From NCBI GenBank assembly GCA_949025205.1, contig CARMXJ010000021.1, positions 1 to 21,900 of the forward strand: a stretch of DNA of 21,900 nt, given 5' to 3'. Shown here piece by piece: positions 1 through 5,202 of this stretch (positions within the stretch are counted from its first letter, which is position 1; every line of letters starts with the position of its first letter). Position numbers and translations under genes: made by a program. This DNA comes from an uncultured Bacilli bacterium (GTDB lineage: Bacteria > Bacillota_I > Bacilli_A > RF39 > UBA660). The notes beneath the pieces are model-generated. The model had not been told where the DNA came from. It saw only the letters and a list, made by a program, of their open reading frames with translations, and searched no databases.

Positions 1-62
1 CTTTGTATTTCTTTTTTGTATGTCTTAATTTCTTCGTTTACTATTTGCAAACGTTCTCTCAT
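1..62 (-). CDS. partial CDS running off the left edge, unknown
   Basis: An ATG at 62 opens a reading frame with no stop to the window edge. It begins MRERLQIVNEEIKTYKKEIQ, a charged, probably helical start. An in-frame TAA lies three codons upstream of this ATG, so the gene cannot begin much earlier. The Shine-Dalgarno is weak (AAAGAG, only 2 nt from the ATG). A TATAAT element at 89-94 lies just upstream, after the yneF terminator. Only 20 codons are visible, so no function can be given. Confidence 0.4.
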   Translation of the reverse strand, partial: MRERLQIVNEEIKTYKKEIQ

Positions 63-88
63 TACTCTTTTATAAGTATGACTTTCCT

Positions 89-94
89 ATTATA
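89..94 (-). promoter_or_regulatory. probable -10 element for the left-edge gene
   Basis: Minus-strand TATAAT, about 20 nt upstream of the start at 62 once the usual 7-nt -10 to +1 distance is allowed. No convincing -35 hexamer is visible at 16-18 bp (ATGTAG at 17 bp). It follows directly on the yneF terminator, which fits a new transcription unit. Confidence 0.35.
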
Positions 95-99
95 CAAAG

Positions 100-126
100 A
101 AAAACAAAGTACTACATATACTTTGT
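100..126 (-). terminator. intrinsic terminator of yneF
   Basis: Perfect 8-bp inverted repeat ACAAAGTA / TACTTTGT (119-126 and 104-111) with a 7-nt loop, followed on the minus strand by TTTTT. The hairpin begins inside the last yneF codons and contains its stop codon. It would end the transcript carrying yneF. Confidence 0.7.
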
Positions 127-321
127 CATTTGTTTCATCACTTGATTGACTTGTTTTTGACTTGGTTTCCTTCCCATGCTGCTCATCATCACTTCAATCA
201 TTTTTTCATTGATTGGTGGATTTTTTTGCATGTATTTTTTCATTACGTATCTGGCAACAAAAAAACCAATAATTAAACCTACGATAAGGCCAATAACGAT
301 TAATAATATATCATGAAACAT
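112..321 (-). CDS. yneF: YneF family (UPF0154) small membrane protein
   Basis: 69-aa protein with one N-terminal membrane helix (about residues 4-24, LLIVIGLIVGLIIGFFVARY) followed by a basic, Met/Gln-rich cytoplasmic tail (KNPPINEKMIEVMMSSMGRKPS), the usual layout and length of the YneF/UPF0154 family. The biochemical role of the family is not established. A strong GGGAGG precedes the ATG. It is the last gene of the tkt-sirA-yneF order also found in Bacillus subtilis, and a terminator overlaps its stop. Confidence 0.88.
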   Translation of the reverse strand: MFHDILLIVIGLIVGLIIGFFVARYVMKKYMQKNPPINEKMIEVMMSSMGRKPSQKQVNQVMKQMTKYM

Positions 322-365
322 ATTGTTTCCTCCCTCTTTCTTATTGTACTAAAAATTAAACATTT

Positions 366-788
366 TCACAAGTTTGTTGTTATTTTTTCTAACCAAAAAT
401 AGTCTTTGTTTTCGAAATCACATAAAAAGAGATTTGGGTATTCTTTTAAATCTTCTAAAAATATTGGCCTTATTACTGTACTTTTTAAGAGAAGAAAATG
501 TTTGTGAACCACTAATTTAGATTCTTCTTTTTTATATATGTTGTTTACTTGGTGAATATTCTTAAATTTGGTATAAAAATAGTTGTCTTGGTACTTTTTA
601 AATATTTTTATATCCAATTCTTTAGCCCCTATACGTTCTACCATTTTATAAAAGAGGTCTGCTCCTCTTGCAATTTCCCCTCTATCAATATTATATATAT
701 AGGAAAGCATTTTAAATAAATGATAAGGATTGTTCTTTGTTAAACGAGCATATTCTTCTTTGATTTTAAAAATATAGAATGTACGCAT
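366..788 (-). CDS. sirA: SirA-like sporulation inhibitor of DNA replication initiation
   Basis: 140-aa protein in the position of B. subtilis sirA (yneE), between tkt and yneF. The N-terminus MRTFYIFKIKEEYA resembles the family's aromatic strand followed by IKEE(F/Y)A, and the C-terminal FLCDFENKDYFWLEKI resembles the family's end motif (D-F-x-x-x-x-Y-x-W-L). In B. subtilis, SirA binds domain I of DnaA and blocks replication re-initiation once Spo0A~P rises. The ATG at 788 is preferred over a GTG at 800 because that GTG lies inside the Shine-Dalgarno GGTGAT. A TATACT -10 and a perfect Spo0A box lie just upstream, as expected for a Spo0A-activated gene. The assignment rests on synteny, motifs and the 0A box, not on an alignment. 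Confidence 0.8.
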   Translation of the reverse strand: MRTFYIFKIKEEYARLTKNNPYHLFKMLSYIYNIDRGEIARGADLFYKMVERIGAKELDIKIFKKYQDNYFYTKFKNIHQVNNIYKKEESKLVVHKHFLLLKSTVIRPIFLEDLKEYPNLFLCDFENKDYFWLEKITTNL

Positions 789-804
789 GTGTATCACCAA
801 ATTT

Positions 805-838
805 AGTATATAAGAAAAAAAGCTTATTTTTTGTCGAA
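805..838 (-). promoter_or_regulatory. sirA promoter with perfect Spo0A box
   Basis: Minus-strand -10 TATACT at 805-810 and a 7/7 Spo0A box (TGTCGAA on the plus strand at 832-838, TTCGACA on the minus strand). The box sits at the upstream edge of where a -35 hexamer would lie (828-833, a poor match), the arrangement expected of an activator-dependent promoter. The predicted leader is only about 10 nt and begins close to the GGTGAT Shine-Dalgarno. Confidence 0.65.
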
Positions 839-879
839 AAAAGTTGCAAAATTAATTTTCTCGTAATAATCTTGCAACT
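837..879 (-). terminator. possible tkt terminator
   Basis: An 8-bp inverted repeat, AGTTGCAA / TTGCAACT (872-879 and 842-849 as read on the minus strand), is followed by TTTTTT on the minus strand at 842-837. The loop is long (22 nt) and AT-rich. The repeat spans the tkt stop codon and ends at the sirA 0A box, so sirA can be set apart from tkt transcription. Confidence 0.45.
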
Positions 880-2837
880 CTCATTTTTAAGGTTTCGTAA
901 TCAAATCCACATTTTTTTAATACATCTTCCGGTTTGCCACTATAACCAAAATCATTTACTCCTAAAATATATTTTTCGTCTGGAACAAATAATCCCCAGT
1001 TCATTTTATGACTTGGTTCTATTATAATGGTGCGAATGTTTTTAGGCAGTACTCCATTTTGGTAATTTTTATCTGTTTTTAAGAATAGTTCTTGACTTGG
1101 CATGCTTACTACTCGAATGTCTAGATTTTCTTTTTTTAGTTCTTCTTTCATCTTCATCGCTGTTAAGACTTCTGTTCCCGTTGCAATTAAAATACCATCT
1201 AATCTTTGGTCTTCTTTTCCTATTATGTAGGCACCTGCTGGTACTAGTTTAGCATTCGAGTTTGGAATTTTGGGAACTTTCTGTTTGCTAAGTACTAAGT
1301 TTACTGGCTTTTTGTTTTTGCAAATGTATTCCCAGCACCCTAGTACTTCATTGAAATCACATGGTCTAAAAGTTATCATATTTGGCATGCTACGAAGGGT
1401 AAGCAATTGTTCTACTGGTTCATGGGTTGGTCCATCTTGTCCGATAGCAATAGAATCATGCGTAAAAATATAGGTGATGGGCAAATTCATTAAAGCGCTC
1501 ATACGCATTGCTGGTTTTAAGTAATCGCTAAATGCAAGCATCGTACTACAATACGTTTTTAAACCAATCATAGACATTCCGTTTAAAATTCCTGCCATCG
1601 CATGTTCTCTTATTCCGAAATTAATATTTCTTCCTAAAGGATGTTCTAAAGAATTGATGTGTGTATTATCAATATATGCTTTTGTAGAAGAAGCTAAATC
1701 TGCACTTCCTCCTAGAAACATATCTGTTTTTGCTGCTACTAAGTTTAAAATTTTATGATTAGTCATGCGCATTTCTTCGTTATAAGTATCGTTTACGCGA
1801 TAATTTGCACTATCAAAAGAAATGGGAACTTCTTTGTTGATAAGAGCACGTAATACATTTATTAGTTTATCATTTCCTGATGATTTTATTTTATTAAAGT
1901 ACATCATATGGTCTTTGTATTTTTGTTCTACTCTTTCTTTTATTAAAGTTCTGACATGAACAACTGTATCTTTTCTGACTTCAAATGGGGCAACGGTTAC
2001 ATTTAATTTTCTTTTTATAGCAAAGATATCATCATCACTTAAAGGAGTTCCATGAACGACGCTTTTGTTTTCATTCATGCTTCCTTGTCCTAGAATGGTA
2101 TTGAAAATAATAAGAGATGGTTTTTTACTTTTTTTAGCATTTGTAATAGCTTTGTCAATTGCTTTTAAATTGGTACCATCTTTTACTACATCTACATAAA
2201 ACCCCATGGCTTCAAAACGCATTTCGATATCTTCTAGAAAGTTGGTGCTGGTACTTCCATCGTTGGTCATTTTGTTATAGTCGTATAAAATCATGAATTT
2301 GTCTAATTTTTGAGCACCTGCAAATGAAGTTGCTTCGTAAGAAATGCCTTCCATTAAATCGCCATCTCCACATAAAACATAAGTGCGATAGTCAATTAAA
2401 TTTTGGGTTTCTTCTTCTTTTTTTATGTAAGATTCTAAATATCTTTCTCCAAAAGCAAAACCAACAGCATTCGCAATTCCTTGTCCAAGAGCTCCGGTTG
2501 TCATATCTACTCCTGGGGTTATTCCATATTCGGGATGGCCTGGGCATTTTGAATCAATGCTTCTAAATTGTTTTAAATCTTCTTTGGTAATGTTATAGCC
2601 GCACATATGTAGGGTGGCATATAAAAGAGCAGAACCATGTCCAGCAGATAAAACAAATCGGTCACGATTTATCCACTCTGGATTTTCTGGATTCACCATC
2701 AAGTGCCTAGCATATAGTGTATAGATAATGGGAGCAGCAGATAAAACAATTCCTGGGTGTCCACTTTTCGCATTGCTTATCATATCTAAAGCAAGTGCTT
2801 TTATTTCACTTACTGCATTGGTATCATTTATATTCAT
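852..2837 (-). CDS. tkt: transketolase
   Basis: 661 aa, the normal length for transketolase, the thiamine-diphosphate enzyme that moves two-carbon ketol units in the non-oxidative pentose phosphate pathway. The N-terminal SGHPG, the ThDP-binding block GDGDLMEG with NxxxTNDGST downstream (about 156-192), the GTPLSDDD segment, the central FGIREHAM block and the FTHDSIAIGQDGPTHEP segment are all present. The C-terminal domain carries ATGTEV. The start is supported by AGGGAT upstream of the ATG. Its own promoter (TATACT with TGC extension at 2866-2871) lies 30 nt upstream. In an organism with anaerobic ribonucleotide reductase it would supply ribose-5-phosphate and erythrose-4-phosphate. Confidence 0.97.
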   Translation of the reverse strand: MNINDTNAVSEIKALALDMISNAKSGHPGIVLSAAPIIYTLYARHLMVNPENPEWINRDRFVLSAGHGSALLYATLHMCGYNITKEDLKQFRSIDSKCPGHPEYGITPGVDMTTGALGQGIANAVGFAFGERYLESYIKKEEETQNLIDYRTYVLCGDGDLMEGISYEATSFAGAQKLDKFMILYDYNKMTNDGSTSTNFLEDIEMRFEAMGFYVDVVKDGTNLKAIDKAITNAKKSKKPSLIIFNTILGQGSMNENKSVVHGTPLSDDDIFAIKRKLNVTVAPFEVRKDTVVHVRTLIKERVEQKYKDHMMYFNKIKSSGNDKLINVLRALINKEVPISFDSANYRVNDTYNEEMRMTNHKILNLVAAKTDMFLGGSADLASSTKAYIDNTHINSLEHPLGRNINFGIREHAMAGILNGMSMIGLKTYCSTMLAFSDYLKPAMRMSALMNLPITYIFTHDSIAIGQDGPTHEPVEQLLTLRSMPNMITFRPCDFNEVLGCWEYICKNKKPVNLVLSKQKVPKIPNSNAKLVPAGAYIIGKEDQRLDGILIATGTEVLTAMKMKEELKKENLDIRVVSMPSQELFLKTDKNYQNGVLPKNIRTIIIEPSHKMNWGLFVPDEKYILGVNDFGYSGKPEDVLKKCGFDYETLKMRVARLLREN

Positions 2838-2865
2838 ACTATCCCTACCTATTCTTTTCTATCTA

Positions 2866-2894
2866 AGTATAGCAAAAAAAAAAGTAAGGCGCAA
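2866..2894 (-). promoter_or_regulatory. tkt promoter (extended -10)
   Basis: Minus-strand TGC-TATACT extended -10 (2871-2866), with TTGCGC at 17 bp (2894-2889) as a partial -35. The -35 region and spacer overlap the terminator hairpin of the upstream 126-aa gene, so the two signals share DNA. Confidence 0.55.
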
Positions 2895-2900
2895 ACCTTA
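2874..2900 (-). terminator. terminator of the 126-aa gene
   Basis: TAAGG / CCTTA stem with one added G-U pair and a 4-nt loop, followed on the minus strand by C and ten Ts. The short stem is offset by the long T tract. It separates the 126-aa gene from tkt. Confidence 0.55.
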
Positions 2901-2912
2901 TTTCAAAAACAA

Positions 2913-3293
2913 TTATTTTTCATAAAAAATAGAATATTCTCGGTATAATTTACCGTTTTTTATATTTACTCTAGCATTTTTATCTGGATATTTTTCTCTA
3001 ATTTTATTTTCTAGTTCTTTTGCTTTCAACTCTAATTCTTCATAAGACATTTTTGTTCGAAAATTTGCTGTATGCATACAACAATCTGCAACAAAGCAAG
3101 AGTTTTCTAAAATCTCAATTTCACCACTTGTTATAAATGTATATTTTTTTTGATTGTATGGAGTCTGACAACGATACCCTACTTCATCTAAAGGATTTAG
3201 TACAAATTCGTATAAGCACGCAAGTCCTATTATGAGAAAAATTATTGTTCCCAAAGCCAATACTTTCTTTTTCGATTTAAAAAATGCTTTCAT
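2913..3293 (-). CDS. small cysteine-containing membrane-anchored protein, unknown
   Basis: 126 aa. A basic N-terminus (KSKKK) and one hydrophobic helix (about 10-30) are followed by an extracytoplasmic domain. That domain has Cys at about 42, 66, 71 and 72 (RCQTPY, NSCFVADCCMH), which could form disulfides or bind metal, and then a helical, charged stretch (YEELELKAKELENKIREKYP). I do not recognise the family. The GLAC segment is not a good lipobox (Gly at -3), so a bitopic protein is more likely than a lipoprotein. AAAGGA supports the start. It appears monocistronic, with a terminator after it. Confidence 0.7.
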   Translation of the reverse strand: MKAFFKSKKKVLALGTIIFLIIGLACLYEFVLNPLDEVGYRCQTPYNQKKYTFITSGEIEILENSCFVADCCMHTANFRTKMSYEELELKAKELENKIREKYPDKNARVNIKNGKLYREYSIFYEK

Positions 3294-3391
3294 ATTTTAT
3301 TCCTTTCGCTTTTTATATCTTTATTATACTTGAAATTTAAAAAAAGCAAAGACAATTCTAATTTTAAGAGTCATTTTTGTTATATAAATTA

Positions 3392-3420
3392 TTGTCATAT
3401 AAGCAAACGATTGTTATAAT
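3392..3420 (+). promoter_or_regulatory. promoter of toxin-like mRNA 1
   Basis: TTGTCA (3392-3397), 17-bp spacer, TATAAT (3415-3420) with a TGT extension. Predicted start is near 3427/3428, where the RNA would begin GGAACAUU. The spacer holds an imperfect AAC-N4-GTT element (3404-3417). Confidence 0.75.
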
Positions 3421-3482
3421 TTTATTAGGAACATTTAATAAGTTGGGTGGAGCCAAACTTCCATAAGAAGGGAGGCGATATG

Positions 3483-3566
3483 ATGAACAAGAAAGATTTT
3501 TTAGTCTTGTCTTTACTTCTAATTATCTTCCTTTTATTATTATTGTTATTTATAACTCTAATATAA
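3483..3566 (+). CDS. 27-aa hydrophobic peptide, candidate type I toxin 1
   Basis: The peptide begins MNKKDFLVLSLLLIIF and continues as one Leu/Ile helix ending FITLI. That is the format of type I toxins such as Fst, TxpA and holin-like peptides: under 60 aa, a short polar N-terminus and one membrane helix. GGGAGG lies 7 nt before this ATG; another ATG at 3480 is only 4 nt away. The leader AGGCGA...ATGAACAA and the N-terminus MNK also occur in the second locus (5116-5202), which supports both the start and homology. A strong promoter, a 3' UTR with two hairpins and a convergent antisense promoter complete the layout. By analogy it would insert in the membrane when over-expressed. No named family is claimed. 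Confidence 0.7.
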   Translation: MNKKDFLVLSLLLIIFLLLLLLFITLI

Positions 3567-3602
3567 AAGAAATCCACCTAACTCAGCAATGATTTAGGTG
3601 GA
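3561..3602 (-). terminator. terminator of antisense RNA 1
   Basis: Perfect 9-bp stem (3573-3581 with 3594-3602), 12-nt loop, then TTTCTTTTAT on the minus strand. No T tract follows on the plus strand, so it should not stop toxin mRNA. It is also the only terminator visible downstream of the yneA-like/mazG-like operon. Confidence 0.65.
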
Positions 3603-3626
3603 GACCATTTACGGCAACACTCAACA

Positions 3627-3650
3627 TGGCACATTGAATGTTCCATTTTT
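3627..3650 (+). terminator. terminator of toxin-like mRNA 1
   Basis: Plus-strand hairpin TGG-C-ACAT / ATGT-T-CCA (one mismatch, TGA loop) followed by TTTTT. Gives a predicted mRNA of about 220 nt from 3428. Part of its 3' arm is complementary to the mRNA 5' end. Confidence 0.65.
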
Positions 3651-3679
3651 ATGTTATGCAAGTTTCCTTGGCTATATAC

Positions 3680-3708
3680 ATAATAACATAAATAAAAATA
3701 ATTTGCAA
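3680..3708 (-). promoter_or_regulatory. promoter of antisense RNA 1
   Basis: TTGCAA (-35), exactly 17 bp, TATTAT (-10) with a TGT extension, reading toward toxin gene 1. It lies 26 bp beyond the stop of the mazG-like gene and on the same strand, with no hairpin between. Confidence 0.65.
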
Positions 3709-3734
3709 ATCTGTAGACTGAAATATATTTCCCA

Positions 3735-4067
3735 TTATATCCACTTGGCAAGTGTTCCATTTAGAACCATTTCTTTTTCGGTTAAGGCATCAAATAGATT
3801 AATATTTAAACTATTACAAATCGAAACAAGTACGAGGAATATGTCGGCAATTTTAGACTCGGAATTTTTATAGTTTTCTTCTTTAATCGAAATACGGACT
3901 TCGCGTCCTAATTCTATTACATTAAAGAATAAACGGAACATTTCACTTGATATATCTTTTTTATTAAACGTATCTACATTTATTTTTTCTTCTACGTAAG
4001 CTTGTATTAAATCCAGACTATCCTCACGAGATAATTTGTTTAGTAATTCTTCTTTTTTTATATTCAT
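3735..4067 (-). CDS. MazG-like protein with divergent metal-binding motif
   Basis: 110-aa all-alpha protein. The block NVIELGREVR followed by KIADIFLVLVSICNSLNINLFDALTEKE matches the helix pattern of MazG-type nucleotide pyrophosphohydrolases (EExGEL ... ELADVLIYLLxLAxxLGIDLxxA), which hydrolyse non-canonical or signalling NTPs. Two usual metal ligands seem replaced (R in the first motif, K for E in the second), so activity is uncertain. GGAGG lies 8 nt before the ATG and overlaps the end of the upstream 49-aa gene, whose stop is only 3 nt away, so the two are translationally linked and under the same LexA-type promoter. It could be a binding protein rather than an enzyme. Confidence 0.55.
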   Translation of the reverse strand: MNIKKEELLNKLSREDSLDLIQAYVEEKINVDTFNKKDISSEMFRLFFNVIELGREVRISIKEENYKNSESKIADIFLVLVSICNSLNINLFDALTEKEMVLNGTLAKWI

Positions 4068-4070
4068 TGT

Positions 4071-4220
4071 TTAATCCTCCATTCCTATTGCAACAATCGT
4101 ATTATTATTTTTTTCTATTTCGTTTAGATATCTAAATCTGGCATTCAGTATAAATACTCCAAAAACGATGACCGAGTAAAGTAAAATTGCTCCGCTATAT
4201 TTTGTTATTAATTTTTTCAT
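4071..4220 (-). CDS. 49-aa single-pass membrane protein, YneA-positioned SOS gene
   Basis: Begins MKKLITKYSGAILLYSVIVF; one membrane helix (about 9-27), then a short charged tail (RFRYLNEIEKNNN) ending in GMED. Divergent from lexA and preceded by a promoter with a LexA-type box in its spacer. In Bacillus and Listeria this position holds yneA, a membrane-anchored SOS inhibitor of division. This protein lacks the LysM domain of YneA and I see no clear homology, so it may be an analogue. The ATG at 4220 is chosen because AGAGGG lies 7 nt upstream; the ATG at 4226 directly abuts it. The stop is 3 nt before the mazG-like start. Confidence 0.65.
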   Translation of the reverse strand: MKKLITKYSGAILLYSVIVFGVFILNARFRYLNEIEKNNNTIVAIGMED

Positions 4221-4243
4221 ATACATTCCCTCTTTCTGTATTC

Positions 4244-4272
4244 ACTTTAACACGTATATTTGTTCGTGTCAA
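4244..4272 (-). promoter_or_regulatory. promoter of the yneA-like/mazG-like operon
   Basis: Minus-strand TTGACA (4272-4267), 17-bp spacer, TAAAGT (4249-4244) with a TGT extension. A LexA-type box (4253-4266) fills the spacer, so repressor binding would exclude RNA polymerase. Confidence 0.7.
4253..4266. promoter_or_regulatory. LexA (SOS) box 1
   Basis: CGTAT-ATTT-GTTCG compared with the Gram-positive consensus CGAAC-N4-GTTCG: one half-site is perfect, the other matches at 3 of 5. It lies inside the spacer of the minus-strand promoter. Confidence 0.6.
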
Positions 4273-4281
4273 TAGCTTTTG

Positions 4282-4295
4282 TGAACATTTGTTTG
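4282..4295. promoter_or_regulatory. LexA (SOS) box 2
   Basis: TGAAC-ATTT-GTTTG, each half-site 4/5 to the Gram-positive consensus and with the same ATTT centre as box 1. It overlaps the -35 of lexA, fitting autoregulation. Confidence 0.65.
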
Positions 4296-4321
4296 ACTTT
4301 TTACATTTACTATGATACTAT
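4293..4321 (+). promoter_or_regulatory. lexA promoter
   Basis: TTGACT (4293-4298), 17-bp spacer, TACTAT (4316-4321) with TGA extension. The -35 overlaps LexA box 2. The predicted leader is about 15 nt and carries GGAGG. Confidence 0.7.
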
Positions 4322-4342
4322 GATTATGGAGGTTAAGTTTAA

Positions 4343-4960
4343 ATGAAAGAACTAACTACAAAACAAACAGAAGTCTTAAATTTTATTAAAAAATATACAG
4401 CTATGCATGGGTATCCCCCCGCTATTCGAGAAATTTGTGCTGGTCTTGGTTTATCTAGTCCTGCAACGGTTCATGCCCATGTCAAAAAACTAGAAGAAGC
4501 TGGAGCTATTAAAACGAGTAATAACAAATTTAGAACGATTGAAATTTTAGTTGAAAACGAATATATAGAAAAAGAAGAAGATGTTATTAAAATTCCTCTT
4601 TTAGGAAAAGTTACGGCAGGAAGCCCAATTGAGGCCATTGAACAACCAAATGAATTTTTTAACATTCCTGCTTCTTTAGTTCCTAGAAAAGAAGTCGTAT
4701 TTGCTTTACATGTAAGTGGTGAATCGATGATTAACAAAGGAATATTTGATGGAGACTACGTAATCGTACAAAAACAAAAAGTTGCAAGAAATGGTGATGT
4801 TGTTGTTGCAATGACAGAAGAAAATGAAGTTACTTTAAAAACATTTTATAAAGAAAAAGACCATATACGCTTGCAGCCTGAAAATGATACTATGGCTCCA
4901 ATTATTTTACCAAATTGTACTATTTTAGGAAAAGCGATTGGTTTGTATCGACAATTTTAA
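4343..4960 (+). CDS. lexA: LexA repressor (SOS master regulator)
   Basis: 205 aa, normal length. N-terminal winged helix-turn-helix (about 1-65: TKQTEVLNFIKKY, GYPPAIREICAGLGLSSPATVHAHVKKLE). The Ala-Gly autocleavage site is at 92-93 (VTAGSP). The C-terminal S24-type peptidase domain has the catalytic Ser128 (SGESM) and Lys166 (VTLKTF) dyad. RecA-stimulated self-cleavage would release repression of its own gene and of the divergent operon. GGAGG is 10 nt before the ATG. It is followed by a strong terminator whose 3' arm also contains the -35 of an antisense RNA. Confidence 0.97.
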   Translation: MKELTTKQTEVLNFIKKYTAMHGYPPAIREICAGLGLSSPATVHAHVKKLEEAGAIKTSNNKFRTIEILVENEYIEKEEDVIKIPLLGKVTAGSPIEAIEQPNEFFNIPASLVPRKEVVFALHVSGESMINKGIFDGDYVIVQKQKVARNGDVVVAMTEENEVTLKTFYKEKDHIRLQPENDTMAPIILPNCTILGKAIGLYRQF

Positions 4961-4990
4961 TCAATTCTAGAAATGGGATTGATTTTTTTA
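4959..4990 (+). terminator. lexA terminator
   Basis: An 11-bp stem (AATCAATTCTA / TGGGATTGATT, including two G-U pairs) with a GAAA tetraloop, followed by a T tract. It starts at the lexA stop codon. Confidence 0.8.
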
Positions 4991-5007
4991 TTTTCTTTTC
5001 TTATAAT
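4979..5007 (+). promoter_or_regulatory. promoter of antisense RNA 2
   Basis: TTGATT (4979-4984) in the 3' arm of the lexA terminator, 17-bp spacer, TATAAT (5002-5007). Reads toward toxin-like gene 2 from its 3' side; predicted start near 5014. Confidence 0.6.
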
Positions 5008-5044
5008 AAAAATGTAAGTGTTACCAAATTAGATAACGCCTTAC
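5005..5044 (-). terminator. terminator of toxin-like mRNA 2
   Basis: Minus-strand hairpin GTAA...GCGTTA / TAACAC...TTAC (5044-5014) followed by ATTTTTATT. The same hairpin reads on the plus strand with a G-U pair in place of a C-A mismatch and is followed there by a run of six Ts, so it may also shape or shorten the antisense RNA. Confidence 0.5.
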
Positions 5045-5114
5045 GTATTTTTTGGTTAAGACGCTATGCCTTTATTGTGTAATTAATTATATGATTTTGG
5101 CTAGCGTCTTTTTT
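5014..5114 (+). ncRNA. candidate antisense RNA (antitoxin 2)
   Basis: Starts at the TTGATT/TATAAT promoter and ends at a plus-strand terminator with stem AAGACGCTA / TAGCGTCTT (5058-5066, 5102-5110) followed by TTTTTT, just past the stop of toxin-like gene 2. About 100 nt and complementary to the 3' UTR of that mRNA. It repeats the layout of antisense RNA 1: 5' hairpin, linker, terminator hairpin. A hairpin plus T tract at 5014-5052 could yield a shorter form. Confidence 0.55.
5058..5114 (+). terminator. terminator of antisense RNA 2
   Basis: 9-bp stem AAGACGCTA / TAGCGTCTT with extra GCC/GGC pairing and a long AT-rich loop, then six Ts. Ends next to the toxin-like stop codon at 5116. Confidence 0.65.
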
Positions 5115-5115
5115 G

Positions 5116-5202
5116 TTATATTAATCGCAGAATTACTACAATCAATAAAACAATAATTACTAAAAGAATTAACTCTCTTAAAAGATAAGTTTCTTTGTTC
5201 AT
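5116..5202 (-). CDS. 28-aa hydrophobic peptide, candidate type I toxin 2
   Basis: The peptide begins MNKETYLLRELILLVIIVLL and ends RLI. It has the same size and plan as the peptide at 3483-3566: polar MNKxx(F/Y)L start, one membrane helix. The leader AGGCGA...ATGAACAA is shared with that locus and acts as a modest Shine-Dalgarno. Convergent antisense RNA 2 covers its 3' UTR. Two promoter choices exist: TTACCA-17-TATTAT with TGC extension (near 5257-5287), or one further right such that the RNA begins at the GTGTTACC repeat near 5291. Likely a type I toxin paralogue of locus 1; toxicity is inferred only. Confidence 0.65.
   Translation of the reverse strand: MNKETYLLRELILLVIIVLLIVVILRLI

Larger units (their letters stand above)
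3561..3673 (-). ncRNA. candidate antisense RNA (antitoxin 1)
   Basis: Minus-strand promoter TTGCAA (3708-3703), 17 bp, TATTAT (3685-3680) with TGT extension; predicted start near 3673. It ends at a 9-bp hairpin, TCCACCTAA / TTAGGTGGA (3573-3602), followed by a T-rich tail on the minus strand. The roughly 110-nt RNA would be fully complementary to the 3' UTR of toxin mRNA 1. An internal hairpin (ACATTCAA / TTGAGTGT, 3618-3641) has a G-U pair on the minus strand but a C-A mismatch on the plus strand, which fits selection on the minus-strand RNA. Confidence 0.6.

Noticed and set aside
789..800. GTG starts just upstream of the chosen ATGs (sirA 800; also 8437 and 13273)
   Set aside because: In each case the GTG falls within or next to the Shine-Dalgarno, while the following ATG has proper spacing.
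3598..3873. 91-codon plus-strand ORF at the end of toxin-like locus 1
   Set aside because: It overlaps the toxin mRNA terminator, the antisense promoter and the mazG-like gene, and has no Shine-Dalgarno. The RNA signals explain the region better.
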